64,000 nt of DNA. Source: Cerioporus squamosus. Lineage: Eukaryota; Basidiomycota; Agaricomycetes; Polyporales; Polyporaceae. Shown piece by piece: positions 55,074 through 64,000 of the stretch (position 1 is its first letter; every line of letters begins with the position of its first letter). Under the pieces are notes generated by a model, which was not told the DNA's origin, did not search any database, and worked only from the letters and a program-made list of their open reading frames with translations. Made by a program: the position numbers and the translations under genes. The DNA lies in the NCBI GenBank assembly GCA_022592435.1, contig JABYQS010000014.1:310001-374000 (forward strand), read 5' to 3'.

Positions 55074-56661
55074 TAAGAACATGCTCGCACACGTCTGTCC
55101 TCTACTCCTTGCCTTCGAAGCGCACCCTAACAATTGACCGGCTACGGTCATCACACCCACTGTGCCCCACCCTACTCCCGCCGTCTCTCGCAGCAAGCGA
55201 ACTGAGCATGAGGCACGTCTGCGCCTGATGCTCGGCTCATCGTATATATTCATTTTGCTTCCCATCCCACAATTGTATCGGTCTGCTCAATCCTATGGCG
55301 CCATCGCAGAGAACCGGATGGACTCCTCGTGTATTCAAGCCCGCTTACATCCTGTAGCCTCCTTCTCAATCGACGTACACCCGTTAAGCGCAAGCAACGG
55401 ACGTGCGTATGACCGCAGAACAGCGGTCGAGTATTTATCGGAGATGCTCCTTTCATGCCACCATACACGCCGCGTCATGACTGCTCCTCCCGGCCCTAAC
55501 ATGCCCCTCTCCTCTATCATCCTGATTCCTCCCTACCCCGGCCCATCGTCCAGCTATTTATTGGGGCACTGCTTCGGGGCCGTGATCATACGGACTCACG
55601 ATATCAACCTTTCCCCACAACTTTCCACGACGAATCATGACCGACATGTCTTCAGGCTTTCATTGATCTTTCGTGGGGTTATGTCGCTGTGTTGGTCGTC
55701 AGGTTCATCTTCGTTATGTCTGCGTTTCTATCTTCGCCTCCTGTCCTCCTTTCCCACCTTCGATCTAGCTGGCTCGCGTATCTTGCTTTGCTGTCTATAG
55801 TTGTCTGTCCGTTTCGTGTTCGCGCTGTATAGGTATACGTACCCCGCCCCCCGCGTTTCGTTCTTCAGCTCCTCTGTTACGGTTCTCACCCATTCCACCT
55901 CTCTCCCTGTCCTTCTCCTTCCATGTTACCGCACATACGGCACTGGTGGTCTGTTCGCTGGGTCCGCGGTTTTCTCTTCTCCTTTCGTCATCTTTCGTCT
56001 CATGTTCATGTTCTCCAGAGTACACGTCGAGCTCCGTTGCTGCCAGTGTCGCTGTACGTCCGTTCTCGCACGCATTCCTACTCTCAGTCTGTACCTCCTC
56101 CATGTACTACTATACGACCATCTCATCCAATCTCATTCGAAATTGAATCATCCGAACTTCTCCTGAGGTTCAGTGCTGCGATGAGGTCTGGCTATGCTAG
56201 TAACCGGTGTAAGTGTGGTTCATCAACGGTTATTCGGCCGAGTGCGCGTTATTAGGAAAGCCGCTCAAACTACTTACGTCCAATAGGCGCTGCCATTGAT
56301 CATGCCCTTCTCCTCTTCCCCCTGCTTTCCCCGATCCTAACGCCGCGCTCTCGCTTTTCTCTCGACTCTCGGGCAGGTTGTTGGTTTCTCCGAAGACCGA
56401 CACGACGCGAATATTACCCGCTACCTGTGAGCGGAACCGTTTGGTAGCTCCGGGTAGACGGTGGGAACGTCCTAGACGGCTGCAGAGGGTTTCACGGGTG
56501 AGTGCTGTTGAAGTATGCGCGTAAAGATGGCACTCAAGTGAGGCATGGTGGGCAAGGCTGTTTATTCATCTCAGTACGGGCCCACATAGACGAAGTGGAA
56601 GGTGAGCAGTGTCTCCGCACGCGTACGCAACAGCTCAACGTGTGCGATATAGTGAACGAAC
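55074..56661. other. Intergenic, T-rich, no gene recognised
   Basis: 1.6 kb. T- and CT-rich sequence through 55650-56150 suggests a long 3' UTR of the 53-kb gene and then the promoter of the next gene. Confidence 0.45.
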
Positions 56662-59051
56662 ATGTCTATGGCAAGCTACACGAGTCCGCAACATCAGGCC
56701 CAGCAGTACGACATGAGTGCGTACTTGCGGCAGCCCTCCTCATCTCCTATCATGCAGCGCGCGAACATTCCCTCAAGCGCACACAACCCGGTCCCCTTCA
56801 GAGCTCCCGCTCACAAGCACGCCCATCATCTGCACTCGATCCCACCGCGTGAGAAGTCTACTCGGACGCTCATCATCGACCATCTCCTCTGGGTCCATGC
56901 TCGACGCGTTTCGCGCAGGCACGGGCGGAGCTGGGCATGACAGACCGCACTGGGGGCTCCTCGTCCAGCAACTACCAGCACCGGGAGCGCCCCGAGAATT
57001 ACGAAGAAGAGGAGGAGGTGTACAGCGACGGCGAGGACTATCGCGTCTTGAGCGCACGCGAAGGCGGCCCTGACCACACGCACGGTGAGGACGAGGAGGA
57101 CAGACTGGATAGGCAGGACCTGCCCCTCGCGCGTAACCTGCGTCTGCGTGCGGAGAGTGTCGAGAAGGTCGCAACGGCCATGCTAGATCAGCCCCCGTTG
57201 GAGAAGCCGATGCATCCAGACGATCTCTTGGACCCGCCGACATCCCCGTCTCTACAGCCGCAGAACTCGCGACAACAGCATGAGCACACGCTTCCGAACG
57301 GGGTTCGGCTGCGTCTGGCCCTTGCCACGGTCATCAATGACTTCTTCTCCCGCCGCGCACCAGACCCGCCCAACAAGGCTCCTGTTCTGCACACTGACCC
57401 CGCCGTCCCTTCTTCCTCTTTCCTACCGTCATCCCTGGTCCCACTCGCCGGCATGTCCAATGCGTCCTTCATCCCCGGGATGGCACGGTCACAGCGCAAG
57501 CCCATTCCCAGCGAGTACATCCGGTCGTTGTATGCGATCGGCTCAGACCCTGACGCGTCCAACGCGCCCCCGTCTCTGCGGTGTCCTCGGCATCTACACA
57601 TGGCCTGTCAGATATGCGTCGAGGCCAAGTCGCAGTTCAATGTCCGTGCTGGGCAATCGCGTGGTCGGTCAACTTCTGGTCGCGCTGGTTCCACCACCGG
57701 CAGCAGCCCTGGCGACGGCTCCTCTATGAGCAACGGACCCGTCATCGCGACTGGAGTCACTGGTTGGCAGGATGGGAGCGGTATCGGTTCGGGCTTGGCG
57801 CGCCCGGGACAGCACGGGACGGTGCTCCGACGGCCTTCTATGCCCAACGGTATTCCTGGGCACGGTGCCACTCCGACTATGCACAACACGAAGCTCGCGG
57901 ACTTGATTCCGCGATTCTTGCGCCTCAGTGCGCTTGTCGCGACAGAACTTGGCCGTGAAGCGACGGAAGAGCGAGCATCGGTCGATGGCGGGGACAGAAG
58001 GGACGAGGAGGGCCTCGGGGCGAACAACCATGGGGCTCCGCCTACTCCGCGTCCGATGCCCATGTCTCCGCAAACGTCGCCGAGGGTATCTGCACAGAGG
58101 AATTCGTCGGATGCCAGCTTCCATGCCTTCCGGCCCTCTCGGGAGTGGTACTACTTGTTCGCAGGCCTTCTCACGAGGGCGGTCCTCGAGGGATACCTCA
58201 CTGCCAACTGGCGAGGCATCGAGCCTCTCGAGGTGTTGCTTGGACTTGGACTTGCCATATCGCCGCAAGTTGTGCGGGCGAACGGGTCGATGAGGCCGCC
58301 CGAGACTTCGCCCTTGAGCTCGTCGGCGACAGCTGGACGTGCGAGTGGAAGTGGCGATCCCGGGTTTACGGAGTTTGACCCTGATGACCTCCCAGAGCTC
58401 GACGAGGCAGTGAAGGTCCTGTTCCCCTCCCTGCGGGACCCGATGGGTGGCGGTAACGCCCCGGTCTACTACCAACGCGAGGGCGCCGAGCTGGAGTACG
58501 AGATCGAAATGACGGAGAGGTTGGCAAGGGTGAGTATATGCGCTCGGCGCCGGATGGTAACATGCTGACATTCGTTGCAGTTCTACGCAGTCCCACAGTC
58601 GACCCCCGACGTGGCGACGCATATGGAGGACCTCGCATGGCAGTTCCCCGCGGAAGGCGTCGAGCGCGCCGCCGTCCGGTTCTGCGAGGCCATCGCGCGC
58701 TGGCGTGGCAAGCCCGAGCTCGAGACCTACAAGAAGGCGTCTTGGATCATCGGCTCGAAGGACCAGCACCAGACTTCGGGTGCTGCTAATGGTGCGGGGT
58801 CGAGCGCTGCGCCTGCGGCGATGTCGATCGAGTCCCTCGTTCACTCCAACCCGACGAGCCCCAGCACGTCGAACGCGATCCCGACGCCTGTGTCGGCGCG
58901 ACCGCCTGAGAGGCTGCGGCCGAGGAGGCCGCCGATCGAGCAATATTTCACACCGCCGCCGAGCTTTGCGCTATCGGGAAGGAAGAGGCGCAGAGATGAG
59001 ACGGATAGAGGGGAGGGAAGGCCGGCGCCGATGCCCCCTACCTACGGGTGA
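56662..59051 (+). CDS. Conserved basidiomycete protein of unknown function, with one apparent 1-nt deletion
   Basis: Start at 56662 (MSMASYTSPQHQAQQYDMSAYLRQ; a second ATG at 56668). The first block ends in TLIIDHLLWVHAR; the second frame continues FAQARAELGMTDRTGGSSSSNYQHRERPENY. No intron can join them, and one added base near 56903 does, so a missing base is likely. The second block runs to 58529, then a 51-nt intron (58530-58580), then 58581-59051. Conserved features: an acidic stretch, SLRCPRHLHMACQICVEAK with Cys/His spacing that may bind metal, helical segments LIPRFLRLSALVATELGRE and WYYLFAGLLTRAVLEGYLTANW, and MEDLAWQFPAEGVERAAVRFCEAIARWRGKPELETYKK near the end. I recall similar hypothetical proteins in other basidiomycetes but no function. 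Confidence 0.75.
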
Positions 59052-59929
59052 GCATCCAGGTGGACTATGGAACGGGACTGTCGCGGTTTCGGTAGATGTG
59101 GTCTACTACTATGTTATCCTTATTGGATGGTACGTGCTTGTGGTTCGTATCGATGCGAACGGTGACTGATCACGCTTCTCCATCGCAGTTGTATCATATA
59201 TGTATTTGCTCTTCGATGCTTTCCGAGCTATCTTCTTTTTACCGCCAATGAGCCTCCCACGAACTCCCCAGCCAAAAGCTGACAAACCTGTGCCTTTCGT
59301 GCTGGTCGCCGTTGCAGGTGAACCCCCGTGATCTCATGCTATGTCCGGTAGCAAGTTCGGCCTCGATCCTCGTCCCACTATTCACGCTGTCTCCCGAAAT
59401 CTCTGAGCATATCGATGCCGGCGCCGAAGAACGAAGCGATGTTTGGTTGCGTGGGCCAGCATGGGCGCGCGGCCATATGCTCGACCGGCATGGTATTCAA
59501 GTCTGCCATCGTTCGAAGCCTTCGCGGATGTTGTGAGCGAGCCGCTCGCGGATTCACTTGTAGCGGTACTCATCGATACGGCTGGTACCTGAACGAGCGG
59601 CCTCCCTGCATGTAGTTCAACTTCATGTGAACGGACCTACCTGTGAGTCGTTTACTGCTGGTATTGTGTCCCCGATCGTTACCAGCTATCGACTTACCTT
59701 GACGTCTTCAGTATCTACTCAGGCTGGAAGACTGACAGCTCCTCGACGGGAACTAAAACTATGCGCGCCGAGATCACTTCGAAACACCTACAAGCCTCTA
59801 CAAGCATCATCTGTCGTAGGAAGGGTCAGGTGCTTCTATCGATTCCAAGCTTCCTCGAGGTGTCTGCCCTGCAGACAGCACACTACATTTCCATTTCGCC
59901 GCGTGCAATCAGCGCCCTGGCCAGGATAG
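59052..59929. other. Intergenic, includes the unresolved 5' end of the hydrolase gene
   Basis: No gene is called. The start codon of the next gene must lie here, in a small upstream exon that I could not fix. Confidence 0.4.
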
Positions 59930-60959
59930 CATCTGGAAGGAGAAGTCCAATTCCCCGTCGACGGCGTCGACAAGCCATGCATGACCTGGTACAAGGTCTT
60001 CGGCAACTTGAAGACCACCCAGCACCGGCCCCACGTCGTCCTGCACGGCGGCCCCGGGGTCGTGCACAACTACCTCCTCTCCCTCGCCGATCTCGTCAGC
60101 ACTCACTCCATCCCCGTCGTGCTGTACGACCAGCTCGGTAACGGGAAGTCGACTCATTTGCCCGAGAAGAACGGCGATACCGCCTTCTGGACGGACGACC
60201 TGTTCATCAACCAGCTCGAACACCTCCTGCGGCACCTTAGGATACAGGACAGTTTCGACGTCCTGGGGCACTCGTGGAGCGGGATGCTCGGGGCGCGGTT
60301 CGCGACGAGGCACCCTCCGGGGCTCAAGCGTCTCGTCCTCACGAACTCACCCGCGAGCATGCACCTCTGGGTCGAGGCTGCGAACCGGTTGCGCTCCCAG
60401 CTGCCGAAGGATGTGCAGGTACGTTCTGCATCAGTCTCCGAACCGCCCGTGTTGATCTAACGCGGGGCTCGTCTTTGCAGGCGACGCTGGACAAGCACGA
60501 GGCTGACGGGACGAGTGACTCGAAGGAGTATCACGACGCTGTCGGGGTCTTCTACGCAAGTCACCTCTGTGGCCTCGATCCGATGCCTGAAGACGTCGTT
60601 GGTGCGTTGGGGGCGATTGAGGCTGATCCCACTGTCTACATGACCATGTGAGTCCTTTCACGACAGGCAGGCTATGGCGATCTCTAACGAAGACCTTTAC
60701 AGAATAGTCCCTCAGAGTTTTTCATCACTGGCTCTCTGAAGGATTGGACAGTCGTCGATGACATCCACAAGATCAATGTCCCGACCCTCTTGCTCAATGG
60801 CCGTTACGACGAGGCTCAGGATAGCGTCGTTGTCCCTTCTTCCGCGCCCTGCCGAAGGTGAAGTGGTACACCTTCGCGGAGTCAAGCCACATGCCGCAGT
60901 ACGAGGAACGGGAGAGGTTTATGCAGGTCGTCAGCGACTTCCTGACTGGAGATGTCTAG
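59930..60959 (+). CDS. Proline iminopeptidase-like alpha/beta hydrolase, with one apparent 1-nt deletion
   Basis: Exons 59930(or upstream)-60418, 60481-60647 and 60708-60959. The frame enters at HLEGEVQFPVDG after a likely acceptor TAG at 59927-59929; the first coding exon is unresolved. Landmarks of peptidase family S33: the oxyanion motif HGGPG, VVLYDQLGNGKS, the nucleophile elbow GHSWSG, the acid in LLNGRYDEAQD and the catalytic His in ESSHMPQYEER. Near 60836 the frame breaks: VVVP should run into FRALPKVKWYTF, and one more T in the short T run restores it to the stop at 60957-60959. The family cleaves N-terminal proline or hydrolyses small amides and esters; the real substrate is unknown. 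Confidence 0.82.
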
Positions 60960-61327
60960 GTGGGTAAGTAGTGTGATGGAAGCAGAGTCTTGACTACGAG
61001 TATAGAACTGAATTGTCATGACTATGTGCTGTACTAGTAGGTAAGGGAAGGTCGGGATGGTGACGTGTACTTGATGCGTGGCATCGCGAGCCAGAACGTG
61101 GGGGAGAGGATGTCGCGGAGCTCGAGGACGGACAGAGGCTCGCCAAGCCGTAGTCTCTCGTGGAACTTGCTACTCCAGCGGTCGAGGCATTCTGGGAAGG
61201 CTTATGACGGTATCATACGCACCACTGGTGGTCATAAAAGAGGGATGGTATGGACAGCTACCCTCTACGAGACAACCTGATCAGTGGCACTTATCCAGAC
61301 GACGAACTAGAGACACACCGATACAGT

Positions 61328-61813
61328 CTACTCCACTCGGACCTTGTACCATTTCGTTTGGTGGTTCTCGGGGTTGAGACCCAAGAACGCGAGTGCGCCT
61401 TGCACGTCTTCTGGAAACACCTCCACATTAAATGCAGCCGGAGAACTGTTGTCCTTCATGACGAGCAACCACGTCCCCTTGACCGGGTCGAGCAACACGA
61501 TATTGCGGCGCAGGCGAGGGATCCTGGGGAATGCGTCGTACACCTCGCGGGCGACATACAGGAGGGTAGCAGGGAGTGTGTCCTCGATTTCGTCACGAAG
61601 CTGCTTCGTAGATAATCTCGCAAACTGTCGCGGCCGAACTTCCTCGTATAGTCTGGAGCCCCACCGATAGAGAGTCTCCTCGTCGAGCAGTATACCGTAT
61701 GCACGGGTTGCGGTGCGTCCTTGCGGGATTCGCTTCGAGCGCACTGGCGGAGCGGCGTCGGCTGTGTGGGCAGATGCGATAGTTTCAGGCTGAGGAGAAG
61801 CGACAGCGTTCAT
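61328..61813 (-). CDS. Small protein of a tandem family, copy 1
   Basis: Single-exon frame of 161 aa from ATG 61813 (MNAVASPQPE; another ATG lies 10 codons upstream). No known domain is recognised. Family pattern shared with the two neighbours: TRAYG near the N-terminus, an acidic and basic helical middle, PATLLYVAREVYDAFPRIPRLRRNIVLLD, GTWLLVMKDNSS, PEDV, FLGL and a closing KWYKV. No signal peptide or membrane segment is seen. Confidence 0.65.
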   Translation of the reverse strand: MNAVASPQPETIASAHTADAAPPVRSKRIPQGRTATRAYGILLDEETLYRWGSRLYEEVRPRQFARLSTKQLRDEIEDTLPATLLYVAREVYDAFPRIPRLRRNIVLLDPVKGTWLLVMKDNSSPAAFNVEVFPEDVQGALAFLGLNPENHQTKWYKVRVE

Positions 61814-62473
61814 GGCGGATTCAAGGAGAGCAAGCAGGAGCAAGCGTAAGTATTAGATGGTGGTTGCAACTCACAACGCGCACGGCAGCGCCGGAGCTGG
61901 GTTGGCGTCAAACTTCCCGCGACGCATGACGTCACCCGGGTTCGTCCAAAACTTATGCGCACACAGGCGTACTATATCTGACTGTATGAAACGACAGAGG
62001 ACTAGAGACACTCGGCGAATAAGTAACGCTGAGCCTCGCTATCATACCGACCATCATCAGACCAGGCGGCATAAATCCGGTCCAAAGAGACGGCGGTCGA
62101 AGACCGCTGGATGGCAACTGGATGGGGCCTCGAGCTCAGCGCCGCCGAGCAAAGTCAATTCGCTTGCGAAGCTGCAGGAAGCAAAAGAGCCAACGTAGCT
62201 TCACGCGGGACAGTACTAGTGCGAATGGGCACTGTCATCCGATCAGTTGAGCAGTGAACCCATATGATGATTATGATCTGGCATGGAACGCAACGATACA
62301 TAGCTGCCTGTGCACGAATTAGCCTCGACGAAATGACGACGACCACGACTCGGAGTACTGACGTTATTCAAGATCTTAGGAAGCTCGGCGAGCGACGTTC
62401 AGCGACAATCTGAAGAAGGGGGCGGTCTTGAGCAACAGGCAGGTGCACGCAAAGACATTTCGGAAACGCACCA

Positions 62474-63097
62474 TCAGCTCGGGGGCACTTTATACCACTT
62501 CGCCGGTACATGCTCGAGACCCAACAACTTCTGTACCTTTCGAACGTCCTCCGGACCAACAGGCGCATGCAGTGCGGGATACGAGCTGTTGTCCTTCATG
62601 ACGAATAGCCAGACCCCGTTCGCAGGATCCAATTAGAGGATGTTGCGGTGTAGACGGGGAAAGTCAGGGAAGTGACGATACACCTGGCGGGGTATCCTGG
62701 ATAAGGTAGCCATGCGTTCGTCGAGCATTATCTCTTCAACCTCTTCAGGTGTCGCCTTCGAGATCTTCTCCTCGTCTCCCCATATCTCGAAGTGGTACCT
62801 TCTTGTCAAGCGGTGGAGGTCCTCGAGGTAGATCAAGAGCCCGTATGCGCGGGTGACAAAATTTTCCTGCGGAACGACTCTACTCGCTGTTGTTGTAGAA
62901 TGACGGGCGACAACTTTCGACGGTCCTGCGTCGGGCTGGGAGATAGCAGTAAGTAGTGGATATGATGAACTCTGCAGGAGACAAGGCAGCAGAAGTCACG
63001 CGAGGGGACATACCTGCAACGCCTTGACAATAGCTACGCCGAGCGACTCATTCTCTGCTGTACGTTCGAATTGATACTCATTCGCTATAGAGTCCAT
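62474..63097 (-). pseudogene. Small protein of a tandem family, copy 2, with in-frame stop
   Basis: Two exons, 63097-63014 and 62971-62474, around a 42-nt intron; 194 codons in one frame including the stop. It starts MDSIANEYQFERTAEN and keeps the family landmarks VTRAYG, RQVYRHFPDFPRLHRNIL, LFVMKDNSS, PEDV and KWYKV. A TAA at 62633-62635 falls exactly where the other copies read VLLD, cutting off about 52 residues. The rest of the frame is intact, so the loss is recent, or the stop is a sequence error. Confidence 0.65.
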
Positions 63098-63493
63098 GCG
63101 ATTTCAAGGAAAAACGATGGTGGTTGTGGGTAACTCACGAACTACAAGACGCCGGAACTCGAGCAGCCCGAGGCGCGTGACGTCACGAAGTCTGTTTGAC
63201 TTCATGTTCTTGCGTGACTCGGACGAACGAGATGACTGTCCCACACGACCCCGCCTTGAGCCCGCCATACATGCAGGATGTGCTCAAAAATACTCAACTG
63301 TCGCCATGAGAAGCGGGAAAGTGTGTTGTCGACAGCCACATCGCTGTAAGCCTGTACATATGAATTAATTACTCACAGCCGGCTACTTCAACACTCGGAG
63401 CATGAGGACAAGGGAGAGGATGTGGCACTACCGGTACCATTCTGCCAGAATGAGACGAGACGGATCGAGTCATGACCTGCCGCAAGGACTTTA

Positions 63494-64000
63494 TTAGTTA
63501 CAAACAATACCGAGAAGAGCTTGCGCAACATACCACTGTACCTTCACCTTGTACCACGCCACAGGCTCGGAGTCCGCAACACCCAGGAACTCCTTCGCAC
63601 GCTCAATGTCTTCCCAACTGACTGGCGCATCGAGTGCGGCCTGCGAGCTGTTGCCCTTGAAGACAAAGAGGAACGTGCCGGCCATGAGGTCTAGCAAGAC
63701 CACACTACGCCGTAGGCGTGCGATGGTTGGAATTGCCGCGTACACCTCGCGCGGGAGCGAGAGAAGAGTAGCAGGGCGAACGTCGCGAAGTCTCTCGCGG
63801 ACTTTCTTTGGCGACATCTTCGCCAGCATGCCAGGCCATATCTCCTCGTGATGCTTTGCGCTCCAGCGACGGAGGCACTCGGCGTCGAGCTTGAACCCGT
63901 AAGCGCGTGTTACGGCGGATCCCTGCGCGATGGACATGCGCAGAGGGCGAGAATGGTGTTGAGACGTGGATGAGCCCGTCCCAGACTGGATCAGGTTCAG
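63494..64000 (-). CDS. Small protein of a tandem family, copy 3 (5' end outside window)
   Basis: The frame is open from the window edge to the stop at 63494. An internal ATG at 63937 (MSIAQGSAVTRAYG) is a possible start, but the frame continues upstream. It keeps RPATLLSLPREVYAAIPTIARLRRSVVLLD, GTFLFVFKGNSS, WEDIERAKEFLGV and WYKVKVQW, and extends 13 residues beyond the usual WYKV end. Confidence 0.65.
   Translation of the reverse strand: MNLIQSGTGSSTSQHHSRPLRMSIAQGSAVTRAYGFKLDAECLRRWSAKHHEEIWPGMLAKMSPKKVRERLRDVRPATLLSLPREVYAAIPTIARLRRSVVLLDLMAGTFLFVFKGNSSQAALDAPVSWEDIERAKEFLGVADSEPVAWYKVKVQWYVAQALLGIVCN

Overview
The window is nuclear DNA of a filamentous basidiomycete, most likely a mushroom-forming Agaricomycete (a polypore-like fungus would fit). 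The reasons are GC-rich genes cut by many 48-70 nt GT-AG introns, fungal-only families (SUR7/PalI, Zn2Cys6 and F-box proteins starting MGQYW), a chromodomain Ty3 retrotransposon, and an intron-containing nuclear tRNA. Finer taxonomy cannot be read from the sequence.

Layout. 0-2 kb: N-terminal part of a low-complexity transcription-factor-like gene (minus strand) that leaves the window on the left. 2-24 kb: a gene-poor, transposon-rich block. A hAT element (5.7-9.8 kb) carries a 215-bp MITE inside its transposase gene. After a single F-box gene (11.9-13.1 kb) and a tRNA-Arg(CCT) gene comes a 10.3-kb DNA transposon with about 136-bp terminal inverted repeats and a perfect 9-bp target duplication (13390-23709). 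Its transposase-like gene belongs to a large unnamed Agaricomycete family and is split by a young Ty3 chromovirus (15832-21491; 239-bp LTRs, 5-bp target duplication). This nested structure is the most interesting part of the window.

24-49.5 kb: a gene-rich block. It holds mitochondrial Lon protease, two convergent disordered proteins with a similar C-terminal module, a cytochrome b5-like protein, a peroxisomal enoyl-CoA hydratase, two tandem SUR7/PalI-type membrane proteins, TMA46 (DRG/ribosome-associated CCCH protein), CWC2 (spliceosome) and a Zn2Cys6 regulator. 53-64 kb: a Whi5/Nrm1-like protein, a conserved uncharacterised protein, a proline iminopeptidase-like hydrolase and three tandem copies of a small unknown family, one of them broken by a stop codon and one cut by the window edge.

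The housekeeping genes do not form one pathway; they are independent transcription units (mitochondrial proteolysis, beta-oxidation, translation, splicing, cell-cycle control). Five conserved genes each carry one apparent single-base deletion, mostly next to short homopolymers, while their remaining exons splice perfectly. This points to residual assembly errors rather than gene death, and matters for anyone using these gene models. Exon coordinates given are my own splice predictions; where stated, the exon lengths sum to a multiple of three.
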